Source: Clostridia bacterium (GTDB lineage Bacteria; Bacillota; Clostridia; Christensenellales; DTU072). From it: 64,000 nucleotides of DNA. Position numbers and translations under genes: made by a program. Position 1 is the stretch's first letter, and each line of letters begins with the position of its first letter. The stretch is taken from positions 62,001 to 126,000 of the forward strand of contig JAFQOO010000009.1 of the NCBI GenBank assembly GCA_017403145.1, written 5' to 3'. The notes below the pieces were generated by a model that saw only the letters and a list, made by a program, of their open reading frames with translations, made no database searches and was not told the origin of the DNA. This document shows, one piece after another, positions 43,790 through 52,536 of the stretch.

Positions 43790-43918
43790 GTAAAGCACGA
43801 TGTTTTAGCGCTATACTTCACAAAACAAGAGTCTCCCTCGGTCGTTTACGCTTAGTAAAGTCCCGTCGTGAGAGTTTTTGATTTTGCGTCGGCTAGCATC
43901 CCAACTAGCGCGTTTTTA
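43790..43918 (+). repeat. Structured element, cluster 3 copy 2 (chimeric)
   Basis: Directly adjacent to copy 1. Its right half (from the core to TAGCGCGTTTTTA) is identical to copy 1, whereas its left half (AGCGCTATACTTCACAAAAC) matches copy 3. As a result the main helix arms GAGTCTCCC and GTGAGAG no longer match well. Confidence 0.8.
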
Positions 43919-43944
43919 AGAGGCACCACAATACCTTTAGAACA

Positions 43945-44072
43945 ATGCACCGCGTATTTTAGCGCTATACTTCACAAAACAGAGCCTCCCTCGGTCGTTT
44001 ACCTCGTAGTAAAGTCCCGTCGATAGGCTCTTTTGTTTTGCCTCGTCTAGCATCTAAACTAACGCGTTTTTA
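43945..44072 (+). repeat. Structured element, cluster 3 copy 3
   Basis: The core is kept (CGGTCGTTTACCTCGTAGTAAAGTCCCG). The main helix is another version, AGAGCCT with AGGCTCT. The terminal repeat is degenerate on the left. It ends about 50 bases before the promoter of the aromatic operon. Nothing else is seen in 43664-44120. Confidence 0.78.
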
Positions 44073-44126
44073 ATAGTAGAGTTTAGCTATATGTTGAATA
44101 AATCGATAAAAATTTTATTTTATATC

Positions 44127-44155
44127 TTGACATACCAAAATAATGGGAATATAAT
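44127..44155 (+). promoter_or_regulatory. Consensus promoter of the aromatic operon
   Basis: TTGACA (44127-44132), 17 bases, TATAAT (44150-44155). The leader peptide ATG starts 7 bases after the -10, so the transcript should begin on that A. Confidence 0.9.
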
Positions 44156-44161
44156 TGCAGT

Positions 44162-44224
44162 ATGAAAAAGTCGTTAACCATTAACTTTTACGCTTTTTAT
44201 TACTTTTACCGCAAGTCGGTATAG
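44162..44224 (+). CDS. Phe/Tyr-rich leader peptide of the aromatic operon
   Basis: A 20-residue frame, MKKSLTINFYAFYYFYRKSV, contains seven aromatic codons (three Phe, four Tyr) within eight consecutive positions. It lies between the promoter and an attenuator, ahead of DAHP synthase. Ribosome stalling at these codons when charged tRNA-Phe or tRNA-Tyr is scarce would control the operon, as in classical pheA and trp attenuation. No Shine-Dalgarno site exists; the transcript seems to start on its ATG. Confidence 0.88.
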   Translation: MKKSLTINFYAFYYFYRKSV

Positions 44225-44287
44225 TTTAGCGTGGGCTTTTTTATAGCATATAGTTAATTAAAGACCACGCAATATCGTGGTTTTTTT
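44188..44287 (+). terminator. Transcription attenuator: pause, antiterminator and terminator segments
   Basis: Segment 1, ACGCT (44190-44194) inside the Phe/Tyr codons, can pair with segment 2, AGCGT (44228-44232). Segment 2, GCGTGG (44229-44234), can instead pair with segment 3, CCACGC (44265-44270). Segment 3 otherwise forms the terminator CCACG-CAATAT-CGTGG followed by seven T (to 44287). A ribosome stalled on segment 1 would free segment 2 to block the terminator, raising expression when Phe or Tyr is scarce. The pairing is read directly; the regulation follows from known attenuators. Confidence 0.88.
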
Positions 44288-44318
44288 ATTATAAAATTAT
44301 ACTCATAGGAGTCAACGT

Positions 44319-45329
44319 ATGATAGTAACCGTCAAAAATCAATGTAGCAAACGCGAGTTCGATAAACTCATTTCTTGGATTAAATCACTTGGACTAGATA
44401 CTCACGTATCTGCTGGTGCGAACGCAACCGTTATAGGTTTGATAGGCGACACCTCTAGAGTAGATATCGAACTATTACATTCTTTGGAAATAGTAGAAGC
44501 TGTTACCCGTATCCAAGAGCCTTTTAAAAATGCTAATAGGAAATTCCACCCCGAAGATAGTATTATCGACGTTAAAGGAGTAAAGTTTGGCGGAACCCAT
44601 TTTCCCATTATTGCAGGTCCTTGTAGTGTAGAAAGTGAAAAACAAGTTATCGAAATTGCAAAGGCTGTTAAAGAAGCTGGTGCAACTATGCTTCGTGGCG
44701 GAGCGTTTAAACCTCGTACCTCGCCTTATGCATTCCAAGGTATGGGCGTTGATGGTATAAAGATTTTGCAAAAGGCTAGAGAAGAGGTTGGTCTTCCCAT
44801 CGTTACCGAAATTATGTCGGAAAAGTATATCGATGCTTTTGAAGACGTTGATATGGTACAAATTGGTGCGCGTAATATGCAAAATTTCGACCTTTTAAAA
44901 GCAGTAGGTCGTTTGAATAAACCCGTTCTTTTAAAACGTGGTCTTGCAAACACCATACAAGAATGGCTAATGAGTGCCGAATATATTATGAGCGAAGGCA
45001 ATAACAACATTGTTCTTTGCGAGCGTGGTATTCGTACTTTTGAACCTTATACTCGTAATACTTTGGACCTTTCTGCAATTCCGATTTTGAAGGAAAAAAC
45101 TCACCTTCCGGTTATTGTTGACCCCTCGCACGCATCGGGACTTTCCCGTCTTGTAAAGCCTATGAGCTTAGCTTCCGTTGGTGCAGGGGCCGATGGTCTT
45201 ATCATCGAGGTTCACAACAACCCTGCTAAAGCACTATGCGACGGTGCACAATCTCTTCGTCCCGAACAATTTGCCGACGTTGTCAAGGCAATCGACGTTA
45301 TGTTACCTCTTGTAAATAAGGAGAGATAA
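44319..45329 (+). CDS. aroF: 3-deoxy-7-phosphoheptulonate (DAHP) synthase, type I-beta
   Basis: This 336-residue enzyme condenses PEP and erythrose 4-phosphate, the first shikimate-pathway step. An N-terminal ferredoxin-like regulatory domain (about 1-70) precedes the barrel, which shows [39 protein letters not shown] and VDPSHASG in order. This is the AroH/KDO8P-related type I-beta form, often controlled by tyrosine, phenylalanine or chorismate. It is the first gene after the attenuator. The ATG at 44319 follows AGGAG. Confidence 0.95.
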   Translation: MIVTVKNQCSKREFDKLISWIKSLGLDTHVSAGANATVIGLIGDTSRVDIELLHSLEIVEAVTRIQEPFKNANRKFHPEDSIIDVKGVKFGGTHFPIIAGPCSVESEKQVIEIAKAVKEAGATMLRGGAFKPRTSPYAFQGMGVDGIKILQKAREEVGLPIVTEIMSEKYIDAFEDVDMVQIGARNMQNFDLLKAVGRLNKPVLLKRGLANTIQEWLMSAEYIMSEGNNNIVLCERGIRTFEPYTRNTLDLSAIPILKEKTHLPVIVDPSHASGLSRLVKPMSLASVGAGADGLIIEVHNNPAKALCDGAQSLRPEQFADVVKAIDVMLPLVNKER

Positions 45330-45330
45330 A

Positions 45331-46194
45331 ATGAAAATCGGTGTAGTTGGCTTAGGTTTGATAGGTGGTTCTCTTGCAAGACAAATTATGCGCAATACAG
45401 AGCATACCGTTCTTGCGTACGATATTAGCGATGAGGTGCTAAAAAAGGGAGCGCTACTTAACGCATACCACGATATTTTGGATATAAACGCCCCCGAGAT
45501 AGACGTCGATATTCTAATTATCGTTACCAATCCTAGAGCAACTTTAAAGATACTCGATAACGTAGTTCCCCGTATGAAAAGCGGAGCAATAATTATGGAT
45601 TGCGCGGGCATCAAAAAAGAAGTTATCAAAAAAATGGAAGCGCTTAAGCAAACTAGGGAGGACGTCTTCTTTGTGGGCGGACACCCTATGGCTGGCAGAG
45701 AGTTTTCGGGTGTATCACACTCTACCGCTACTTTGTTTGAGCACGCATATATAATATTAACGCCCGTTGATATGGACGACATTTGCGCCCTAGAAAGAAT
45801 GAAGGAGTTCTTCAAAGAGGTCAAGTGTGAGGGAATAACTATATCGGGCTACGATAAGCACGATAAGATTATCGCCTACACTTCCCAACTTGCGCACATT
45901 ATATCATCTTCGTATATCAAGAATCCTTTGTCGAGTGAACACGTGGGATATTCGGCTGGTTCGTTTAGAGATTTAACTAGGGTAGCCAAGCTTAACGCAC
46001 CTATGTGGACGGAATTGTTTTTATCGAACAAAAAATATCTTCTTGAAGCAATCAGCGATATTCAACTTAGAATAGAAGAGTACAAGACAGCTATAGAAAA
46101 CGACGATGAAGAAAAGCTAATGGAACTTCTTCAAGACGGTACCGAGAAAAAAGAGATAGCCGATAAGAAGGCAAGGGAAAAGAAGCAATGTTAG
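45331..46194 (+). CDS. tyrA: Prephenate dehydrogenase
   Basis: This 287-residue enzyme oxidatively decarboxylates prephenate toward tyrosine. The Rossmann loop GVVGLGLIGGSLARQI is at the start, and FFVGGHPMAGREFSG contains the substrate His. YTSQLAHIISSSYI follows in the helical domain. It starts 1 base after aroF and overlaps aroA by 7 bases. A pheA gene is absent here. Confidence 0.93.
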   Translation: MKIGVVGLGLIGGSLARQIMRNTEHTVLAYDISDEVLKKGALLNAYHDILDINAPEIDVDILIIVTNPRATLKILDNVVPRMKSGAIIMDCAGIKKEVIKKMEALKQTREDVFFVGGHPMAGREFSGVSHSTATLFEHAYIILTPVDMDDICALERMKEFFKEVKCEGITISGYDKHDKIIAYTSQLAHIISSSYIKNPLSSEHVGYSAGSFRDLTRVAKLNAPMWTELFLSNKKYLLEAISDIQLRIEEYKTAIENDDEEKLMELLQDGTEKKEIADKKAREKKQC

Positions 46195-47435
46195 TTACCG
46201 TAAAAAAGTCGAGTTTAAACGGTACGGTAGAGATACCGTCATCCAAATCGGTAGCACATCGTATGATTATAGCGAGTGTCCTTTCGGGCTCTCGTTCTTC
46301 TATAATAGGGAACCTAAAATCCAAAGATATCGTTGCTACTCTTGATTGTATGGAAGGGCTTGGCGCAACTATAATTAAGAACGAAACGGGTGCTATAATA
46401 GATGCAACCACTCTTAAATCGAATAGAAAAATCTTTAACGTAAACGAAAGTGGCTCTACTATGCGTTTTCTTTTACCATTGCTTCCCGTTTATTTGAACA
46501 ACTTTAAAATGGTGGGAGAGGGTAGGATAGGCGAGCGTCCCGTGAGTGCTTTGCGTAAGGCTATGGCGGAAAGTGGAGTTAGCGTAGATAACGACTATTT
46601 ACCGGTTAACGTTAGTGGAAAATATAACTCTAATAGCTTTACAGTTGATGCAGGAGTGTCGAGTCAATTTGTAACGGGATTGCTTTTTACCCTTGTAGCA
46701 CTCGGTGGTGGAAAACTAAAAATAGATGGGGAACTAACCTCTAAAGGATACGTTGATATCACCATACAAGTGTTAGAAAAATACGGAGTAGCGGTTGAGT
46801 TCAAGGATAACGAATATAGCGTATCATTGCAGAATGGTATAAATGCTCCTAAAGAAATCAAGGTAAGTGGCGATTGGTCGAGTGCTTGCTTTTGGATAGT
46901 TGCTGGCGTTTTAGCGGGCGATATAACGATTAGTGGCTTGGAGTATCCTGATGCTCAACCCGATAGTATAATACTTTCCGTTATAAAGGCAATGGGCGGT
47001 AACGTTAGTTATGAGCAAGGCTTAGTTAGAGCCAAGAAGAGTGCACTCAAAGCAATCGAATTTGATGCCGACGGTTCTCCAGACATCGTTCCTATTTTAG
47101 CTGTAGCTTGTGCTTGTGCAGAGGGTGTTTCTACAATTACCGGTACTCGTAGGCTAAGGCTAAAGGAAAGCGATAGAGTTAAAGCAGTAACGGAAATGCT
47201 TTCCGCTTGTGGAGTAAAGGTCGAGAGTGGCGAAAATCATATAAAAATTTGGGGCACTAAAGATATTCAAGGCGGAGTAATCGACTCTGCTCGCGACCAT
47301 AGAATTGCTATGAGCGGAATGATACTTGGAACTATGGCGCAAGGTATAACTACTATAAAGGACGTGGAATGTGTATCCAAATCATATCCCGATTTTATAA
47401 AGGACTTCGAAAAGTTAGGTGGTATATATGAATAA
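46188..47435 (+). CDS. aroA: 5-enolpyruvylshikimate-3-phosphate synthase
   Basis: AroA (415 residues) joins shikimate 3-phosphate and PEP. The N-terminal substrate loop is IPSSKSVAHRMIIAS (PSSKS in place of the usual PGSKS). The glyphosate-region block is NESGSTMRFLLPLL, and GRIGERPVSAL and RLKESDRVKAV follow. The second half of the two-domain fold has GVKVESGENH. It sits mid-operon with overlaps on both sides. Confidence 0.94.
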   Translation: MLVTVKKSSLNGTVEIPSSKSVAHRMIIASVLSGSRSSIIGNLKSKDIVATLDCMEGLGATIIKNETGAIIDATTLKSNRKIFNVNESGSTMRFLLPLLPVYLNNFKMVGEGRIGERPVSALRKAMAESGVSVDNDYLPVNVSGKYNSNSFTVDAGVSSQFVTGLLFTLVALGGGKLKIDGELTSKGYVDITIQVLEKYGVAVEFKDNEYSVSLQNGINAPKEIKVSGDWSSACFWIVAGVLAGDITISGLEYPDAQPDSIILSVIKAMGGNVSYEQGLVRAKKSALKAIEFDADGSPDIVPILAVACACAEGVSTITGTRRLRLKESDRVKAVTEMLSACGVKVESGENHIKIWGTKDIQGGVIDSARDHRIAMSGMILGTMAQGITTIKDVECVSKSYPDFIKDFEKLGGIYE

Positions 47436-48486
47436 GTTGAAAGTGGAAATCTATGGGGAATCACACGCGGGAAAAATTGGCGTTATCCTTGGTGGGATAC
47501 CGGTTGGTTCTAGTATTGACACTCTTAAAATAGACGAGATGCTTGCTAGACGTGGCGCAAGCAATACACCGTGGTCAACCCCTCGTAAGGAAAAAGACGA
47601 GGTTGTTTTCCTAAGAGGAATAGAGAATGGTAAAGTGAGCGGAGAGATAGAAGCTGTTATCTACAATAAGAACACTCGCCCACAAGATTATACCAACGTT
47701 AAGGTTGTTCCGCGCCCTTCCCACGCAGATTTTGTTTCTTACGTGAAGTATGGCGTTATTCCGTCGGGTGGCGGTAAATGGAGTGGTAGAATGACCGCAC
47801 CTCTATGCATAGCCGGTGCTGTTGCCAAAGATTTACTTGAACGCGAAAATATAAAAATAGGTGCCTATATATCGAGCATTGGTAGCATAAATGGCAAATC
47901 ATATAAAAATTCCCAAATTAGTGTAGAAGAAATAGAGGCTTGCCATAAAGAGCTTTTACCCACACTTTCTAATAGTCAAGAAATGACTAGCGAGGTAATG
48001 GAGGCAAAGGCTAACGGAGACTCCATAGGCGGTACTATAGAGTGTATAGTATACGGTTTGCCTATAGGTCTTGGAGATAATCTATTCGAAGGAATGGAAA
48101 GTGCCATATCACACTCGGTTTTTGCTGTCCCCGGTGTTAAGGGCATAGAATTTGGAAGCGGATTTGATATAACCAAAATGAATGGTTCAGTTGCAAACGA
48201 TGGCTTCGCTGTTGAGGGTAATAAGGTTATAACTCTCACAAATAATTCGGGTGGAATAAATGGTGGATTAACTAATGGAATGCCTTTGACTCTCCGTGTC
48301 GCCCTTCGTCCCACTCCTTCTATCGCTGTAGAGCAAGATAGTGTAAATCTTGCTACGATGACCAACGAAAAGGTTGTTGTAAAAGGTAGGCACGACTCTT
48401 GTATAGTACCAAGAGCGGTCGCTGCGATTGAGAGTGCGGTGGCAATAGCCGTATACGATAAATATCTAGAATACAAAGGCGAATAA
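47428..48486 (+). CDS. aroC: Chorismate synthase
   Basis: This 352-residue FMN-dependent enzyme makes chorismate. The N-terminal signature reads GESHAG instead of GESHG, and the second reads GGGKWSGRMTAP, of the Firmicute SGR type rather than SSARET. The C-terminal block is RPTPSIAVEQDSV and HDSCIVPRAVAAIESA. Start ATG 47428 is preceded by AGGTGG and overlaps aroA by 8 bases. The alanine in the first signature is unusual. Confidence 0.9.
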   Translation: MNKLKVEIYGESHAGKIGVILGGIPVGSSIDTLKIDEMLARRGASNTPWSTPRKEKDEVVFLRGIENGKVSGEIEAVIYNKNTRPQDYTNVKVVPRPSHADFVSYVKYGVIPSGGGKWSGRMTAPLCIAGAVAKDLLERENIKIGAYISSIGSINGKSYKNSQISVEEIEACHKELLPTLSNSQEMTSEVMEAKANGDSIGGTIECIVYGLPIGLGDNLFEGMESAISHSVFAVPGVKGIEFGSGFDITKMNGSVANDGFAVEGNKVITLTNNSGGINGGLTNGMPLTLRVALRPTPSIAVEQDSVNLATMTNEKVVVKGRHDSCIVPRAVAAIESAVAIAVYDKYLEYKGE

Positions 48487-48488
48487 TT

Positions 48489-49724
48489 ATGGAATTAAAA
48501 GGAAAGTATTTTGTAACAGGTAGAAGCTTGCCTCATACAATGAGTCCCGACATATATATAAGGTTGGGGCTCAACTATGGAGTAAAGGAATTTGCTACAG
48601 AGGAGGAGTTTATTGCTTGGGTACAAAAGGGGGATTACGACGGATTTAACGTAACCATTCCATATAAGCAAACGATTATTCCTTGTCTAGACGTTATTTC
48701 TCCCGAAGCGGAGGAAATCGGTGCGGTAAATACGGTAGTAAAAAAAGATGGAAAGCTATATGGATACAACACGGACTGTTATGGACTTGCTCGAAGCCTA
48801 ATAGAAAGAGGCATAGAGTTGAAGGATAAAAACGTAGCTATATTAGGTACGGGTGGTACTTCTAAATGCGCCTATTACGTTTGTAAAAAAGCGGGAGCAA
48901 AATCAATTAACGTTTGCTCGCGCAAAGGTGGATATAGTTATGCCGATTTGTATGCCGATAATACTGCCGACGTTATAATTAATACAACGCCGGTTGGAAT
49001 GTTCCCGAATATAAACGACCAAGTTGTAGAGCTCAAAAAACTTTCAAACGTCAAGGCTGTATACGACGTGGTTTATAATCCTTTGACGACCTCTCTTATA
49101 GGAGAAGCAAAGAGCTTGGGACTCAAATGTGGTAACGGACTCAATATGCTTATATGGCAAGGAATAAAGGCATATGAGCTTTATACGGATTCCATAGTAG
49201 AAGATAAGGTTGCCCAAAATATTCTAAACGAGATTTATAACGAGAAGAAGAATTTGGTGCTAATCGGTATGCCCGGCTCCGGTAAATCTACTTATGGTAA
49301 GTTGATTGCAAAAGAACTAAACAAGGAGTTTTACGACACCGATAAGGTTTTTGAAGAAACCTTTGGTTCTACTCCCAAGCAGGTTATTTTAGAAAAGGGT
49401 GAGCCCGCGTTTAGGGATATGGAAAGTGAGATAGTTGCTACACTTTCCTCCAAGCTTGGCGTTGTAATTGCGACAGGTGGCGGTGCGGTGCTTCGTGAGA
49501 ATAATCGCAAGTTACTCAAGGCAAACGGAACGGTCCTTTTTATCGATAGAGATATAAGCCTATTGCCAACAGATGGTCGTCCGCTTTCAAAAGAGTACGG
49601 AGTACAAAAGTTATATGAAGAACGCGAACCTATATATAGGGAAACTGCCGATATAACTATAAAGACCGATGCTACCACCATTATAAAAGAGGCGGTTAAA
49701 GATATAATCGAACTATTAAAATAA
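48489..49724 (+). CDS. Shikimate dehydrogenase-shikimate kinase fusion (AroE-AroK)
   Basis: This 411-residue bifunctional protein carries two consecutive pathway steps. Residues 1 to about 245 are AroE, with SLPHTMSPDIY, NVTIPYKQTI, GYNTDCYGLA and the NADP loop GTGGTSKCAYY. Residues about 252-411 are shikimate kinase, with P-loop GMPGSGKST (260-268), FYDTDK and ATGGGAVLR. Fusion would channel shikimate directly. It closes the aromatic genes of this block and precedes azlC by 11 bases. Confidence 0.93.
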   Translation: MELKGKYFVTGRSLPHTMSPDIYIRLGLNYGVKEFATEEEFIAWVQKGDYDGFNVTIPYKQTIIPCLDVISPEAEEIGAVNTVVKKDGKLYGYNTDCYGLARSLIERGIELKDKNVAILGTGGTSKCAYYVCKKAGAKSINVCSRKGGYSYADLYADNTADVIINTTPVGMFPNINDQVVELKKLSNVKAVYDVVYNPLTTSLIGEAKSLGLKCGNGLNMLIWQGIKAYELYTDSIVEDKVAQNILNEIYNEKKNLVLIGMPGSGKSTYGKLIAKELNKEFYDTDKVFEETFGSTPKQVILEKGEPAFRDMESEIVATLSSKLGVVIATGGGAVLRENNRKLLKANGTVLFIDRDISLLPTDGRPLSKEYGVQKLYEEREPIYRETADITIKTDATTIIKEAVKDIIELLK

Positions 49725-49735
49725 CTACAATTCAA

Positions 49736-50473
49736 ATGGAAAAACTCACTTATAAACAAGGTCTAAAAGACGGAATACCTATTGCACTCGGATACTTTGC
49801 GGTATCCTTTGCTTTTGGTGTTTCGGTGGTAAGTGAGGGAATGGAGTGGTATATAGCTACGGTTATGTCGTTTACCAATTTGACTTCGGCAGGGCAGTTT
49901 GCAGGTGCTACCGTCATTATGGCGATGGGAAGTGTTTTCGAAATACTACTTACTCAGCTTGTTATCAATTCACGTTATTTTTTGATGAGCATATCCCTCT
50001 CGCAGAAACTAGATAAAGATTTTACATTACTCGATAGATTTTTGGTATCCTATGGTATAACCGACGAAATTTTCGGAGTGGCAATATCCAAAAAGCAAGC
50101 GGTATCCAAAGAGTATATGTATGGACTAATACTTTTACCCGTTGTGTTTTGGACTTTAGGCACGTTATCGGGCGCGGTTGCAGGCAATTTTTTACCGGAA
50201 ATAATCCTAAATTCTTTAAGTATCGCCTTGTACGCAATGTTTATAGCAATCGTCGTGCCGGCTGGAATGCACGATAAAAAGGTATTTATCGTAGTAGCAA
50301 TTAGCATAGGACTTTCTTGTTTATTCTATTTCACACCCGTGCTAAATACCATTTCAAGTGGCATTGCTTATATAATTTGTGCGTTAGTTGCATCGGTAAT
50401 AGGTGCAATTTTCTTCCCGATAAAAGAAGAAAAGGAAGAGCCCGTCAAGGAAAAGGAGGAGCAAAATGGATAG
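49736..50473 (+). CDS. azlC: Branched-chain amino acid exporter, large subunit AzlC
   Basis: This 245-residue membrane protein has the AzlC pattern (DGIPIALGYFAVSFAFG and a SRYFLMSISLSQKL segment) and about seven helices, ending in a Glu/Lys-rich tail. With AzlD it is expected to export branched-chain amino acids or related analogues. It follows the aromatic genes closely, so it may share their transcript. Its end overlaps azlD by 8 bases. Confidence 0.88.
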   Translation: MEKLTYKQGLKDGIPIALGYFAVSFAFGVSVVSEGMEWYIATVMSFTNLTSAGQFAGATVIMAMGSVFEILLTQLVINSRYFLMSISLSQKLDKDFTLLDRFLVSYGITDEIFGVAISKKQAVSKEYMYGLILLPVVFWTLGTLSGAVAGNFLPEIILNSLSIALYAMFIAIVVPAGMHDKKVFIVVAISIGLSCLFYFTPVLNTISSGIAYIICALVASVIGAIFFPIKEEKEEPVKEKEEQNG

Positions 50474-50786
50474 AATATTATACTCCTTCCTTATGGTGCT
50501 TGCAATGGCGGTTATAACCTATCTAATTAGGCTTATACCGATGATATTATTCAAAAAGAAGATAAAAAATCGTTTTATAAACTCACTTTTATATTATATT
50601 CCCTATGCAGTGCTATCGGCAATGACGTTCCCATTTATAATTTTTTCGTCGGGACACGTGATAAGCGCAGTAGTTGGAACGGTGGTAGCTTTGGTAGGAG
50701 CGTTTACCAAACGTAGCCTAGTAACGACAGCATTGCTTGCTTCGGGCGCTGTTCTAATAGTAGAGCTGATAATTTTAGTAATATAA
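50466..50786 (+). CDS. azlD: Branched-chain amino acid exporter, small subunit AzlD
   Basis: This 106-residue protein has about four membrane helices. The pattern VITYLIRLIPMILFKKKIKNRF ... YIPYAVLSAMTFP is typical of AzlD. It overlaps azlC by 8 bases and is followed by a terminator. The pair is normally obligate. Confidence 0.9.
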   Translation: MDRILYSFLMVLAMAVITYLIRLIPMILFKKKIKNRFINSLLYYIPYAVLSAMTFPFIIFSSGHVISAVVGTVVALVGAFTKRSLVTTALLASGAVLIVELIILVI

Positions 50787-50787
50787 A

Positions 50788-50809
50788 AAAGAGCCTTAGC
50801 TCTTTTTTT
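50788..50809 (+). terminator. Terminator after azlD
   Basis: AAGAGC pairs with GCTCTT around CTTA, followed by T residues. It ends the aromatic/azl transcript. Confidence 0.85.
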
Positions 50810-50833
50810 GTTTAAGAATGATTTTGTTTTAGC

Positions 50834-52384
50834 TTACTCCTCGCTACTAGCAACCTCTAGCATTGCTTGTGCTTCGGCTTCTTGTGCAAGGCGTATTTCT
50901 TCGCGTTTTTTTAGTGCTGCTTCGTGGACTGCCTTTTTCTTTTCTCCGGTGAGGTCGTAGAAGAAGAAGGGAATACCTGCAGCAAGCATACAAATTCCGT
51001 GGAATATGGTATAGAAGGCAAGCATCCAAAGTGCTGTTTTAAGGCTGTTTTCGGGGTATACCGTTACGCCTGCAGTATTGGTATAGTGTGGAAGATATCC
51101 AATCAAGTTGTCGCGATAAAGAAGAATAGGTGCAACTGCTTGAACTATTATACCACTTATAGAACCGCCTAGTCCAACTATCCAAGTGTAGCTTGCATCG
51201 TTACGTTTGCCCGTTTTAGCTTCGATTTCTTCAATAATATCGGCACCAAATAGGGTGGGGAGCAAGTTGGAAGCTCCGTATTGGAAGCCAACTAAGAACA
51301 TAAATAAGAAGAATAGTATGGTTAATAGAACGTTCGAAGGATTGCTGAATGCAAAGTAACCTACTAGGAATGCAAGGCAGTTGATACATACCGAGTAAAT
51401 ACCGGAGCAAATATATAGGGTACGTTCACTATATTTTTTCATTAGTGCTTTGATAATAAACATACCTACGAATGTACCTACGCCCGTACATATACCAAAG
51501 AATAACGTTTGACCGCTCTTGCCGAAAAAGATGATTGCAAGGAAGGGCATCATATAACTTGCTAGTCCTCTAAACGATTTTACAAATTCGCTTATGATAA
51601 CTAGTATTGCGTGCTTATTGGTAACGATAGATTTAATATTCTTAAAGGGATTTTCCGGTTTTTTATCATAGGTGGTACGCTCTCGAATAACCTTTACGCC
51701 AAGTAGCATAGTTATCATACCAACTACCGAGCATATAATTGCGCTCACAAGGTACATCATTTCGTCGTTTTTAATAAGTCCGGGCTTACGTAGCATACCA
51801 ATAACCAAAACTACGACTAGAGGTGCGGAGTTACCTACGGCACTAACGATGCTTCTCCAGCTCATTATGCTGTTGCGCTCTTTATCATCGGTAGACATAA
51901 CCATTGCTACCATATTGACCGAGTTGCCTACAGCAGTTAATCCACCATAGACTATAAACAATACGCAAAAGTAAACTATAATCTTGGTTGCAGAGTCGCT
52001 TAGGAAGTTTGGTAGATAGAACGAAAGCGATGTAACTATTGCAAGGGGTACCGAAACTATAAGTATAAGGGGACGGAACTTGCCCATTTTGGAACGACTG
52101 CGGTCTATAACCAAAGCCATACCGAAGCTTATAAAATAGCCCGAAATATTGACTATAGAGTTGATGAGTGATAGATGCTCTTCGGTTAAAACTCCCGCGC
52201 CGATAAAGGTCGAAAGGAATTCTTGACGATAGGAGCCAACCATACCGGTTATCATAGTATAAAAGAATGCGGCAAACAAAAAGGCTATAAGCTCTTTGTT
52301 TTTAACCTGCTTTTCTTTGGGAAGATTTATTTTTTGGCTATCTTCCGCTAGAGTTTCGACCTTTATTTCTGTCGTATTAGTCAT
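50834..52384 (-). CDS. GPH-family (MelB-like) sugar:cation symporter
   Basis: This 516-residue major-facilitator protein has 12 hydrophobic helices and a long charged N-terminus. It matches the glycoside-pentoside-hexuronide:cation symporter layout (YFISFGMALVIDRSRSKMGKFRP is the loop after helix 2). ATG 52384 is chosen because GGAGGAG lies 9 bases upstream. It diverges from the nanA-like lyase, suggesting that the transported compound may be a sialic-acid-type or related sugar acid. The substrate is not certain. Confidence 0.8.
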   Translation of the reverse strand: MTNTTEIKVETLAEDSQKINLPKEKQVKNKELIAFLFAAFFYTMITGMVGSYRQEFLSTFIGAGVLTEEHLSLINSIVNISGYFISFGMALVIDRSRSKMGKFRPLILIVSVPLAIVTSLSFYLPNFLSDSATKIIVYFCVLFIVYGGLTAVGNSVNMVAMVMSTDDKERNSIMSWRSIVSAVGNSAPLVVVLVIGMLRKPGLIKNDEMMYLVSAIICSVVGMITMLLGVKVIRERTTYDKKPENPFKNIKSIVTNKHAILVIISEFVKSFRGLASYMMPFLAIIFFGKSGQTLFFGICTGVGTFVGMFIIKALMKKYSERTLYICSGIYSVCINCLAFLVGYFAFSNPSNVLLTILFFLFMFLVGFQYGASNLLPTLFGADIIEEIEAKTGKRNDASYTWIVGLGGSISGIIVQAVAPILLYRDNLIGYLPHYTNTAGVTVYPENSLKTALWMLAFYTIFHGICMLAAGIPFFFYDLTGEKKKAVHEAALKKREEIRLAQEAEAQAMLEVASSEE

Positions 52385-52479
52385 TGTATACTCCTCCAAT
52401 TACTTCTAAAGTATAATCTAAATACTACGACCTGTCAATATTAAATATAAATCATAGATTTACATTTACCTTTTTTTGC

Positions 52480-52508
52480 TTGACTATATTTTTTAGGGGG
52501 CGTATACT
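52480..52508 (+). promoter_or_regulatory. Promoter of the nanA-like gene
   Basis: TTGACT (52480-52485), 17 bases, TATACT (52503-52508), then AAGGAG before ATG 52537. Confidence 0.75.
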
Positions 52509-52536
52509 ACGATTAATGAATTAAGGAGATTGTAAA

